Part shown: positions 1 through 11,613 of the stretch, piece after piece | Position numbering within the stretch: the first letter of the stretch is position 1 | Layout: every line of letters begins with the position of its first letter | NCBI GenBank assembly: GCA_025774205.1 | Contig: JALGWK010000002.1 | Span: forward strand, 1 to 40,220 | From: a bacterium | GTDB lineage: Bacteria > Blakebacterota > Blakebacteria > Blakebacterales > Blakebacteraceae | Reading direction: 5' to 3' | Length of the DNA: 40,220 nt | Position numbers and translations under genes: made by a program | Notes under the pieces: generated by a model | The model's input: the letters and a program-made list of their open reading frames with translations, nothing else | Told to the model about the DNA's origin: nothing | Databases searched by the model: none

Positions 1-1705
1 GCGCGATGGCTTCCCTTCTCGGATCGGCACCCGCCATGTAGAGGACGCCAGCCGCCCCCGATCGAAGGATCACGATGCCCTGGGCCCCACCGAAAGCGGA
101 CTGTTGACCGGTCCAGAACAGCCTGAGACGGTGACCGCGTGATTCGAGCGCGCTGATGGTCTCGAGACCCACCCCATCCTCGAGACTCACATCCAGGCCG
201 TCGTAGGAGCGGAATCTGGGAGCCTCGATGGCCTGCTGGATGTTCATGTCGAAGATATGCCAGTTGTTGATGACCTGCATCAGCGTCTGCACCTGGCCAT
301 CGCCTCCGGGTGTGGCCAGGCCCAGCACCGGAGCGCCATCACGCATGATCAGAGTGGGGCAGAGGGTGTGGTAGGGACGGCGTCCGGCCTGAAGTTCATT
401 CGGATGGCCCGGCTCAAGAGAGAAGAGCGCTCCCCGATTCTGAAGGATGATCCCGGTGGAACCGGCCATCTCACCTGATCCGAAGGCGTTGAAAAGACTC
501 TGGATGAGAACCACCACGTTCCCCTGGATATCTGTCGCCGTGCAGACGACCGTGTCGTCATCGAACCTTCGTGCCTGGCCGGTTCTGACCTCAACGGCAG
601 CTCTCTGCGGGTCTATCCGTTCAGCCTGCGCGCCCGCGTAGATCTTGCTGATGAGTGAGTCGATCGGCGCCTCGTAGCCGGCGGGATCGGCCACGTGTTC
701 ATCACGGTCTGCAAAGGCGAGCTTCTTGGCCTCGATGAGGAGGTGGAGGTATTCAGGGCTGGTTGAGGTGAACCGATCGAAATCGAACTGCTCGAGCATG
801 TTCAGGCCCATCAGCAGGGCGATCCCCTGGGTGTTGGGGGGGAGAACGTGGACGTTGAGGCCGCGGTATGAGGTGACCAGCGGTTCCACCCAGTCAGCGG
901 TGTGGTTCGCCAGGTCTTCACGGGTGATCTGCCCGCCATTAGCCGCGAAATAATCTGCCAGGGTTCCGGCCAGTTCACCCTGATAGAACGCTGTGCCGTT
1001 CGACTCGGCGGTCAGTCGCAGACTCTCACCGAGGTTCGACTGGATGAGCATATCGCCGATCTCGGGAAGGGCACCATTCGGCATGAATACCCGGCTCAGT
1101 TCGCTCGACCGCGAGATAACCGAACTTGCAGACCGCAGATCATCCGCCAGTCTCGGGGTGACGGGGAAGCCGCCGAAGGCGATCAGGATCGCCGGCTGCA
1201 GGAGCGCGGAGAGTCGGCGGGAACCGAAGCGGGACGCGGCGGCTGCCCAGGCGCTCACCGTTCCGGGCACGGTGACGGCGTTCAGACCTCTTTCGGGCAT
1301 CTGCTGGAGACCGCGATTACGGAGGTCGTCGGCATCCACAAGGCTTCCGGCGCGCCCGGAACCATTGAGACCATGGACCTGCCCGTCAGCGGCACTGTAG
1401 ATGAGCATGAAGGTATCTCCGCCGATCCCGTTCATGTGGGGTCTGACGACTGCAAGCACACCTGCCATGGCCACGACCGCGTCGACCGCGTTACCGCCGT
1501 TCTTGAGGATGTCAAAACCTGCCTGGGCAGCGAGCGGATGTCCGGCCGTGACTGCTCCATGGTTGCCGAGGGCGGGCTGCCGCCATGATTCCTGCAGGGG
1601 CGCGGCCTGTGGATGTGAGGCAAACAAGCTGAATGTGATCGTCACCACAATCGCCAGGGAGAGGATGATCGTTCTCTTGATGCGGTCATTCATGCATATA
1701 TTCAT
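1..1705 (-). CDS. ggt: Gamma-glutamyltransferase, 3' end cut by window edge
   Basis: Translated from the reverse strand, 568 codons are open to the left edge. The protein begins with a signal-peptide-like hydrophobic segment (IILSLAIVVTITFSLFA), then the family N-terminus (GHPLAAQAGFDILKNGGNAV). The autoprocessing threonine sits in DDDTVVCTATD, followed by GNVVVLIQSLFNAFGSGE and PTLIMRDGAPVLGLATPGGD, the small-subunit signature. The last visible residues (GADPRREAIA) resemble the family C-terminus, so only a few residues are missing. Known role: periplasmic cleavage and transfer of gamma-glutamyl groups (glutathione and gamma-glutamyl peptides) by an Ntn-hydrolase that splits itself at the Thr. 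Start at 1705 is favoured because GGAG lies about 10 nt upstream; an in-frame ATG at 1693 is the alternative. Frame is intact throughout. Confidence 0.93.
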   Translation of the reverse strand, partial: MNICMNDRIKRTIILSLAIVVTITFSLFASHPQAAPLQESWRQPALGNHGAVTAGHPLAAQAGFDILKNGGNAVDAVVAMAGVLAVVRPHMNGIGGDTFMLIYSAADGQVHGLNGSGRAGSLVDADDLRNRGLQQMPERGLNAVTVPGTVSAWAAAASRFGSRRLSALLQPAILIAFGGFPVTPRLADDLRSASSVISRSSELSRVFMPNGALPEIGDMLIQSNLGESLRLTAESNGTAFYQGELAGTLADYFAANGGQITREDLANHTADWVEPLVTSYRGLNVHVLPPNTQGIALLMGLNMLEQFDFDRFTSTSPEYLHLLIEAKKLAFADRDEHVADPAGYEAPIDSLISKIYAGAQAERIDPQRAAVEVRTGQARRFDDDTVVCTATDIQGNVVVLIQSLFNAFGSGEMAGSTGIILQNRGALFSLEPGHPNELQAGRRPYHTLCPTLIMRDGAPVLGLATPGGDGQVQTLMQVINNWHIFDMNIQQAIEAPRFRSYDGLDVSLEDGVGLETISALESRGHRLRLFWTGQQSAFGGAQGIVILRSGAAGVLYMAGADPRREAIA

Positions 1706-1798
1706 GCGGTCATGGCTCCGAATGCTTGATCCCGGTCTTCAGGCACCAGGCGCAGTATATCATATCCTCAGGGTTGTCTCCTCACGAACATCAGGTAT

Positions 1799-2797
1799 TT
1801 ACGGAACGAGAACGGCGTCTCCCGAGATCGCGCTCGATTTCATCTTCCGCAGCGCCTCGTTCGCCTCTTCGAGGGGGAAGGGTGAGGTCTCGGTCCTGAT
1901 CGGGATCATCGCGGCGTACTCCAGCAGTTCCCGACCATCTTTCCTGGTGGCGTTTGCCACGCTCCTGATGACCTTTTCATCCCAGAGATGGGGCAGGTAC
2001 TCCATCTCGGGGATCGGTGTCATGAAGATGCCGCCCAGGACGAGGATGCCGCCGCGATCGAGCATCCTCAGGGCCGGCGGCACGAGCTGACCGGCCGGGG
2101 CGAACATGATCGCCGCATCGAGAGGGAAGGGGGGTTCTTCCGGCACCCTGCCCACCCAGACCGCTCCCAGTTCCTCCGCGTGACGCTGGTGATCGGGATC
2201 GCGGGTAAAGACAGCAACCTCGCAGCCCAGGTGTCGGGCGATCTGGATGGTCACGTGGGCCGAGTTGCCGAAACCGTACAAACCGATCCGCTTCCCCGCC
2301 CCGGGCTCCGTATGCCTGAGAGCGCGGTATCCCACGATCCCGCCGCAGAGGAGCGGGGTCGCCTCCACAGACCCGATTCCCTCAGGAATCGGATAGGTCC
2401 ACGCTTCCCCGACCACGATCGATTCGGCGTATCCTCCATCCACATCCCAACCGGTGAAACGACCCTCCCGGCAGAGGTTCTCACGCCCGCTTCGGCAGAA
2501 CCGGCAGGTTCCGCACGTCCCGTACAGCCAGGCGATACCGGCCCGGTCGCCGATCGTGAACCGGGTGACACCCGCGCCGAGCGCTTCGACCCTCCCGACC
2601 ACCTGGTGTCCGGGGATGATCGGTCGCTTCCGCAGTTCGAAATCACCCTCGATGGTATGCAGGTCGGTATGGCAGAGGCCGCACGCCTCGATCGTGATCC
2701 TGATCTCACCCTCGCCCGGGTCGGGGAGCTCGACCTCTTCCAGCCTGAGCGGTGCTGTCTCTACCGGAGCCTGCTCGTGCAGAACCATCGCGCGCAT
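1799..2797 (-). CDS. Zinc-dependent alcohol dehydrogenase (MDR family)
   Basis: A 332-residue medium-chain dehydrogenase/reductase. Visible zinc ligands: Cys42 in CGLCHTD and His64 in PGHQ for the catalytic zinc, with a further Cys in LLCGG; the four-cysteine structural zinc loop is C95-x2-C98-x2-C101-x7-C109 (CGTCRFCRSGRENLC). The Rossmann glycine motif is GLYGFGNSAH, typical of the subgroup annotated as zinc-binding alcohol dehydrogenase family protein. It should interconvert an alcohol and aldehyde with NAD(P)H in the cytoplasm; the substrate cannot be told. Start at 2797 is chosen because GAGGTG sits 6 nt upstream; an ATG at 2851 adds 18 residues without family similarity. It is divergent from the propeller gene at 2970, sharing a 170-nt intergenic region. 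Confidence 0.92.
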   Translation of the reverse strand: MRAMVLHEQAPVETAPLRLEEVELPDPGEGEIRITIEACGLCHTDLHTIEGDFELRKRPIIPGHQVVGRVEALGAGVTRFTIGDRAGIAWLYGTCGTCRFCRSGRENLCREGRFTGWDVDGGYAESIVVGEAWTYPIPEGIGSVEATPLLCGGIVGYRALRHTEPGAGKRIGLYGFGNSAHVTIQIARHLGCEVAVFTRDPDHQRHAEELGAVWVGRVPEEPPFPLDAAIMFAPAGQLVPPALRMLDRGGILVLGGIFMTPIPEMEYLPHLWDEKVIRSVANATRKDGRELLEYAAMIPIRTETSPFPLEEANEALRKMKSSAISGDAVLVP

Positions 2798-2877
2798 CAC
2801 GATCACCTCATAACCCCTCTTTGACTCCTCTTCCCTGCCTCTGTGACTCATCTTCAGTCTAATAAATATAGAGAGGT

Positions 2878-2906
2878 TTGAATACCGATCCGGATGTTTC
2901 TATAAT
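2878..2906 (+). promoter_or_regulatory. Sigma70-like promoter for the propeller lipoprotein
   Basis: TTGAAT (2878-2883), a 17-nt spacer and a perfect TATAAT (2901-2906), about 64 nt upstream of the start codon at 2970. It lies in the AT-rich divergent region between the alcohol dehydrogenase and the propeller gene. Read from sequence only; transcription is inferred. Confidence 0.65.
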
Positions 2907-2969
2907 CGATTCACCCCCCCCCTGGTGTATTCATCATCCCCCCGATGAGAAATACAACCGAGGATCATC

Positions 2970-4235
2970 ATGTCCCTTGCCCGTTCATCGCTGTCAGCTT
3001 CATGTGCCGCCCTCCTCCTGCTCCCCGCCTGCTCGACAGAGAATGTCTCAGGCGGACACCGGTTCTCGATCATCGAAGAGGCGGGGATCCCGACCGCGGT
3101 GACTGAAGGAGGACCGCGGTTCGAGGGAGAGCTGTTCCGATATGAGCACATCCTGACCCTTCAGGAAGATCCCGCAAATGTAGAGTCCCTCCTCTCCCGG
3201 CCAGTGGTCTTCAACCGGGATGAAGCGGGGCGGTACCATGTCCTCGATCCAACCCAGGGACGGATCGCAGTGTTCGATCCCGAGGGTCGGTACCTCCACA
3301 CCTATGGCCGGAAGGGTGATGGACCGGGAGAGTTCAGAAGTCCGGCCCTGCAGTATGTCAGGAAGGGTGTCGTCTCCATCTGGGATTACACCAACGCCCG
3401 CACGACCCGCTTCACCAGCGGCGGAGAGCTGATCGATACCGTCCGGAAACCGCTCGACTTCGAGTACAATCTGAGAGGTCTTTTCCATACCGGAACGGGT
3501 GGATTGGTGGGCATTCAGCCATTCGCGTTCGTTCCGGATTCAACCTGGGTGAAGTGCCGGATGTGGAATGGAGCTGGGGATATCCTGGCGACGATTGAGA
3601 CTCCCCTTCGTATTGAGAACGTGAGACGCTCGATTCCCGGGTCCGACCGAACCCGGCCGGTATACATTCCCTACGGCTGTGTCCCGTCTGCTGCCTATCA
3701 CTCTGACCTGGGTACACTGGTGAGCTCCGGACACGAACCGGTTCTCACCTGGTACGATGACCGGGGCGATCCAACGCGCCGGATACGGATACCGTGTCTC
3801 AATAACACTCTGACCGATGCGGACCGGGAGAGGTACGACCGTCTCTGGTCGGAGAGGCGTGAGCGGTTCCCTGAACGAGCCGGCGAAATCAGGGTTTACG
3901 GGGATCCGGCTCTCCTGCCCGACAGGAAAGCCTGCTGGACTTACATCCATATCGATGACGCCGGTTACCTGTGGCTGCGCACCTCCGATCCTATCTACTT
4001 CGATCTCCTGCTTCCCGAGGGGCAGACGTACCACCTGCTCGACCGTGAGGGGGGGTACCTTGGAATCACCCGTACTCCGCAGGTCATCAGCGAGATCTCC
4101 CAGCAGGTCTATCTCACGCCGGTCTCGGTCGCGGATGGATACTTCATGGGTATCTCACAGGATCCCGAGACCGGAGCGAATCTCATGAAGGTCTATCGTA
4201 TGGTGCCGGTGGCGGAAGGTTTCAGGTATCCCTGA
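2970..4235 (+). CDS. 6-bladed beta-propeller lipoprotein
   Basis: 421 residues. The N-terminus is a lipoprotein signal with lipobox LLPAC (Cys21), so the protein is probably anchored in a membrane facing the periplasm. The body has NHL/YncE-like blade repeats: a strand of type GRYHVLDPTQGRIAVFDPEG, then GRKGDGPGEFRSP, the motif seen in the large 6-bladed beta-propeller family of Gemmatimonadota and Bacteroidota. GAGG lies 6 nt before the ATG. It resembles the products at 13428-14606 and 16232-17473, so the window holds three paralogs. Such proteins are usually of unknown function; ligand or protein binding is inferred from fold only. It is convergent with the small lipoprotein gene at 4236, with no gap. 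Confidence 0.85.
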   Translation: MSLARSSLSASCAALLLLPACSTENVSGGHRFSIIEEAGIPTAVTEGGPRFEGELFRYEHILTLQEDPANVESLLSRPVVFNRDEAGRYHVLDPTQGRIAVFDPEGRYLHTYGRKGDGPGEFRSPALQYVRKGVVSIWDYTNARTTRFTSGGELIDTVRKPLDFEYNLRGLFHTGTGGLVGIQPFAFVPDSTWVKCRMWNGAGDILATIETPLRIENVRRSIPGSDRTRPVYIPYGCVPSAAYHSDLGTLVSSGHEPVLTWYDDRGDPTRRIRIPCLNNTLTDADRERYDRLWSERRERFPERAGEIRVYGDPALLPDRKACWTYIHIDDAGYLWLRTSDPIYFDLLLPEGQTYHLLDREGGYLGITRTPQVISEISQQVYLTPVSVADGYFMGISQDPETGANLMKVYRMVPVAEGFRYP

Positions 4236-4331
4236 TCATCCAGGTGGCTGACCGACGAACCTACTGCTTGAGGCGCAGGCAGCGAGCAGGAGCAGCCCTG
4301 ATGTGATCAAGAGCAGGTTGACGTTCTTCAT
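4236..4331 (-). CDS. Tiny lipoprotein, 31 residues
   Basis: A short reading frame 18 nt downstream of the kinase stop. The product starts MKNVNLLLITSGLLLLAAC: a Lys-bearing n-region, a leucine-rich h-region and lipobox LAAC with Cys19, followed by only 12 more residues (ASSSRFVGQPPG). The signal is too regular to be chance, so I think it is translated, or is the surviving head of a longer lipoprotein. GAGA lies about 8 nt upstream. The stop abuts the end of the convergent propeller gene. The kinase ends in CsgG/FlgO-like domains, and genes for that family often sit with small lipoproteins, so a functional link is possible but inferred. Confidence 0.55.
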   Translation of the reverse strand: MKNVNLLLITSGLLLLAACASSSRFVGQPPG

Positions 4332-4349
4332 GATCTATCTCGTGGAATG

Positions 4350-6806
4350 CTATCGATAGTAGTCTGCAAGTTCTTCAGCGATCTTCCTGGTGGCGATCTG
4401 TAAAACAGCCTCAATCCCCTCAGCATCGGCAATGGCGGTATGCTCGATCCTTGATGAGGCGGGTTCCATTATCCGTATCTGAATTGAGTAGATCGTCCCC
4501 ACCCTGGTTATGCTTCCAGCTACCATTCTGGAGACTCCAAGTATCTGCCCGACCTGCACGACGCTTTCATCGGAATTAGCTGCCCCGGATGACTGAAACC
4601 CGATTTCGTTCAGAATCGACTCCATCTGATTCCGCTCGATTATTTCAAACGCGTCGTCCTGCCCCAGGTAATATCGTAACCGTTGAGTGATGGCCCTTGA
4701 TTCTGAGTCAGACACTCCAACGGGATCAAGATCTAGCACTCCAATGGATAGTGGCTGTGAGCTAAGAGATGTTGTTTCGATTCTCTGCCATGTTTCAGAT
4801 TTCAGAGTAGCATCGGTGAGATCTGAGGCTGTTTCCCGGGTTGCATCCGTTAATACTACTGATATCCCATCGACGTCTCTGAAAGCTTCTGAGACAACTC
4901 GAGCGGTGGCGATTTCAACTAGACGCACCTGAAGACTGTAAAGGCTCCCGATCTTAGAAATGCTCCCGCCTGCCATGTATTGAGCACCGAGGATTTGACC
5001 AGCTTGAACGAGTACCTCGTCGGTGTTGCATGCTCCCTCTATCTGGAATCCCAGTTCATGGAGTATCTCCTCCATTCGCGTGCGTTCGAGCACTTCGAAC
5101 AACTCCTGTCGATCAATCCATATGCGGAACCGTTCGGTAATTGCCTTTGCTTCACCCTCGTCCAGGTTGTTCGCTTCGAAATCAACAACGCCGATAAGTG
5201 TCCTTGCTGATGCTGGATTATGGTAAACAGCATAGCTGTTTTGACTTCGATCTCCGAATTCGTTGACCAGTGTTATGCGGATGTGATGACGGCCAGCGCC
5301 ACCAAGGGTAATCTGCTCCTCAATGACCTGATTCTGGTCAGAACCGGTCGGTCCGAAGACCTGGATAGAATCATCGACAGCAATGGTCAGTCTGGCGACG
5401 CGTCCCCGGGGCTCAATCTGGATCATGATCGGTACCGATGACGACGTGACATACGATTCCGGGATAGGTGAGACCACCTGGATAGTACCGGCTTCGTTTA
5501 CCGGGACAGGTTCCGCTGGAATGATTCCTGTACTGCTCCCCGAGATCAGCAGGGCCATGAGACTATCGTATTGGGCCTGCATCTGGATGAGTTCGGGTGA
5601 GAACTCATCACCTCCCGCCAGCTGTTGATCTCCTGTACTCCTTTCACTGGCCAGCAAGGTCTGGAGACTGTCGACCCTGTGGCTCAGACCGGACAATTCC
5701 CCGAGGTACGCCGCAATGGTCTGTAACGCCCTTTCATCCTTGGTTGCCAGCCGGTCTCCCTCCTGGCGAATTGAATCGAGTGCCGCGGCAACAGCGGGAT
5801 CGAGGTCGGGCAGGCTTCCATCCTGACTCCGGCCGGGACCGAATCCGAAATACCAGCTGGTGAACACCGCGAAGACCAGGGTGGCGCCAATCAGACCTCC
5901 CCGCCAATTACGACCCGCCGGCTTCCTCTCCCTGGGCGCTAAGGAGGCCCTGCGGGATGTGGATCCACGTGATCCGGGAGTGACAGAATCCATCTTCAGC
6001 CGTCCGATATCAGCGGCAATTTCATCGGCGTGCTGGCAGCGGAGGGAAGGATCCTTGGCCATGAGCTTGGAGATGATCTGGTCCAGGGCCGGGGAAATGT
6101 CCCGGCGATATCGATACACCGGATCAGGCTCATCGTTCAGGATGGAGAAGTAGATCGCGCCGGCATCGGGGCCCTGGAATGGCTGGTGACCTGTCAGTAG
6201 TTCATAGAAGGTGGCTCCAAGCGAGAAGAGATCTGAGCGGCGGTCAATCTCACGCCCTGTTATCTGCTCCGGGCTCATGTAATTGACGGTACCGAGCGTC
6301 GCCCCTGAGGCGGTCAGACGGGTCTCGCTCTCAAGATGCGCCAGGCCGAAGTCGGTGATCTTGAGATGTCCGGAACGGGTGATCATCAGGTTGTCAGGTT
6401 TGATATCCCGGTGGATGACGCCGTTCCGGTGGGCTTCCGCCAGACCGTCAGCAGCCTGGTTGATCCAGCCAAGGATATCTTCGAGCGGAAGGCATCGACC
6501 CTGGACATCATCCAGACGATCCCGCAGAGATCCGCCATCAATAAACTCCATTGCGATATAGAGGCGTCCGGCGTCCTCACCGATCTCATACACCTGGGCA
6601 ATGTTAGGATGTATCAGACGAGCCGCCGCCTTTGCTTCCTGGATGAACCGGGCCTTGTCCGCCTCGTTCTGGGTAGCATGGTAGGGAAGCAGTTTGAGGG
6701 CTGCGGGGCGATCGAGATTGATATCCTCGGCGAGCCAGACTTCTCCCATCCCGCCACCACCGAGTTTTTCCCGGATCGTGTAATGTCCCAGTGTCTGGCC
6801 TTCCAT
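4350..6806 (-). CDS. Membrane Ser/Thr kinase with tandem CsgG/FlgO-like domains
   Basis: 818 residues from the ATG at 6806 (MEGQTLGHYTI is the usual family start; no clear ribosome site). Residues 8-270 form a complete Hanks kinase: glycine loop GGGGMGEVW (16-24), Lys38, Glu57, HRDIKPDN with Asp134, DFG Asp152, and GTVNYMSPEQ. A linker leads to one membrane helix near 302-322, then Gln/Leu-rich coiled-coil-like sequence (about 335-430), an Ig-like segment (about 440-530), and two homologous domains from about 540 and 690. Each has (V/L)DF/L at its start, the pattern LFEVLERTRMEEILHELGFQ, then GQILG and a SLYSLQVRLVE-type strand, as in CsgG, FlgO and LpoB relatives. Inferred topology: cytoplasmic kinase, outside sensor or assembly module. 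A terminator separates it from the upstream operon. Confidence 0.88.
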   Translation of the reverse strand: MEGQTLGHYTIREKLGGGGMGEVWLAEDINLDRPAALKLLPYHATQNEADKARFIQEAKAAARLIHPNIAQVYEIGEDAGRLYIAMEFIDGGSLRDRLDDVQGRCLPLEDILGWINQAADGLAEAHRNGVIHRDIKPDNLMITRSGHLKITDFGLAHLESETRLTASGATLGTVNYMSPEQITGREIDRRSDLFSLGATFYELLTGHQPFQGPDAGAIYFSILNDEPDPVYRYRRDISPALDQIISKLMAKDPSLRCQHADEIAADIGRLKMDSVTPGSRGSTSRRASLAPRERKPAGRNWRGGLIGATLVFAVFTSWYFGFGPGRSQDGSLPDLDPAVAAALDSIRQEGDRLATKDERALQTIAAYLGELSGLSHRVDSLQTLLASERSTGDQQLAGGDEFSPELIQMQAQYDSLMALLISGSSTGIIPAEPVPVNEAGTIQVVSPIPESYVTSSSVPIMIQIEPRGRVARLTIAVDDSIQVFGPTGSDQNQVIEEQITLGGAGRHHIRITLVNEFGDRSQNSYAVYHNPASARTLIGVVDFEANNLDEGEAKAITERFRIWIDRQELFEVLERTRMEEILHELGFQIEGACNTDEVLVQAGQILGAQYMAGGSISKIGSLYSLQVRLVEIATARVVSEAFRDVDGISVVLTDATRETASDLTDATLKSETWQRIETTSLSSQPLSIGVLDLDPVGVSDSESRAITQRLRYYLGQDDAFEIIERNQMESILNEIGFQSSGAANSDESVVQVGQILGVSRMVAGSITRVGTIYSIQIRIMEPASSRIEHTAIADAEGIEAVLQIATRKIAEELADYYR

Positions 6807-6859
6807 AATCTGGAGAGTGTAGCGGAGCAGGTTGCATAGAGGCAAAAGATTCCCCGAAA

Positions 6860-6896
6860 GAAAAAGGCCCCGACTCATATCAGAATCGGGGCCTTC
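6860..6896 (-). terminator. Rho-independent terminator of the nifJ operon
   Basis: Perfect 10-bp stem AAGGCCCCGA (6864-6873) with TCGGGGCCTT (6886-6895); read on the minus strand it is followed by TTTCTTTC. It lies after the dihydroorotate-dehydrogenase-like gene and before the kinase. A second hairpin, CTCAGGC/GCCTGAG at 6904-6920, immediately precedes it. Confidence 0.8.
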
Positions 6897-6904
6897 TACT
6901 GCTC

Positions 6905-7909
6905 TCAGGCAGGGCCTGAGAAGAGCCTTGCTACCAGGAGTGGAGGACCTTCATGTAGTTGGCCCGTTCCGGGATCGGCCACCGACTTCTGGCTCAGGCT
7001 CCCTTTCATCTGTTCGATCGACTCGTACTCCTTCTCCTCCATCCACTTCGTCAGGTCGGCCAGCATCGTCCCCAGCCAGGGGATGCCGTTCTTCAGCAGG
7101 CAGGCGGTGACCTGGGTGATATCGGCCCCGGCCATCACCATCTTGAGGACGTCTTCGTGGGTGTGGATACCCTGCGAAGCGGCGAGGCTGGCGTCGATGT
7201 GGCCGAAGAGGACGGCGATCCAGCGCAGGCTCGTGCGGTTCGCGAAGGGGGTGCTCATCACCAGATTGGGGACGACCTCGAGGTTCTCCAGGTCGATGTC
7301 GGGCTGGTAGAACCGGTTGAAGAGGACCACTCCGTCAGCGCCATCGTCGTCGAGCTGTTTGACCATGTTGGCCAGGGCGCTGAAGTAGGGGCTGATCTTC
7401 ACCGCGATCGGCGCCTTGATGGCCAGTTTCGTCTCGAGCAGGATGCTCGAGTAGAGCTTTTCGACCGCGCCGCTGGTCATATTCGTGTCGGTGGGGAGGA
7501 AGTAGATATTCAGCTCGAGGGCGTCGGCCCCGGCTTCGATCATCAGGCATGAGTAATCGACCCACCCGCCGGTGGTGATCCCGTTCAGACTCGCGATCAC
7601 CGGGATGTCGACTGCTTCCTTCACCTTCCGGATGTGCTCCAGGTACGATTCCGGTCCGATGAAACCCTCGTCGAAATTTGGGAAGTAGGTCAGGGCCTCC
7701 GAGAACGATTCGGTCCCTTCGGTCATGCGCCGGGAGTACTCCTCGCTCTCGTGCATGATCTGTTCCTGGAAGAGAGAAGGCAGAACGAGCGCAGCCGCGC
7801 CGACGTCCTCCAGCTGCTTGCAGCTGTCAACATCACCCGTGAGGGGCGACGCGCCGGGAACGAGTGGGCTGCTCAGGTCCAGTCCCATGTAGGAGGTCTT
7901 CAGATCCAT
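6905..7909 (-). CDS. Dihydroorotate dehydrogenase-like protein, C-terminus frameshifted
   Basis: 334 residues as read. An FMN-dependent TIM barrel of the PyrD/PreA type: N-terminal GLDLSSPLVPGASPLTGD, IPVIASLNGITTGGW, ALELNIYF, APIAVKISPYFS and GADGVVLFNRFYQPDIDLE. This subfamily is commonly encoded next to nifJ, as here (50 nt downstream), but its reaction is not established; it lacks other pyr genes nearby. GGGAG lies 7 nt before the ATG. The end is odd: after SVADP the reading frame becomes an unrelated tail. Dropping one C in the CCC run at 6971-6973 gives ERANYMKVLHSW and a stop at 6931-6933, which is the family's usual C-terminus. So there is a 1-base insertion, real or an assembly error. 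Confidence 0.88.
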   Translation of the reverse strand: MDLKTSYMGLDLSSPLVPGASPLTGDVDSCKQLEDVGAAALVLPSLFQEQIMHESEEYSRRMTEGTESFSEALTYFPNFDEGFIGPESYLEHIRKVKEAVDIPVIASLNGITTGGWVDYSCLMIEAGADALELNIYFLPTDTNMTSGAVEKLYSSILLETKLAIKAPIAVKISPYFSALANMVKQLDDDGADGVVLFNRFYQPDIDLENLEVVPNLVMSTPFANRTSLRWIAVLFGHIDASLAASQGIHTHEDVLKMVMAGADITQVTACLLKNGIPWLGTMLADLTKWMEEKEYESIEQMKGSLSQKSVADPGTGQLHEGPPLLVARLFSGPA

Positions 7910-7959
7910 CTTGGTTCTCCCTTACATTTGCAGTCGGGAATCAGCGGCTCTCGGCTGAT

Positions 7960-11538
<3,579 letters not shown>

Positions 11539-11613
11539 TGCGGGTCCTCCGAGGAAGTATTAAGGAGTGGGCCCTCTGAAAATGGTGAATCAGCGGGGCT
11601 CAGACAAGATACT

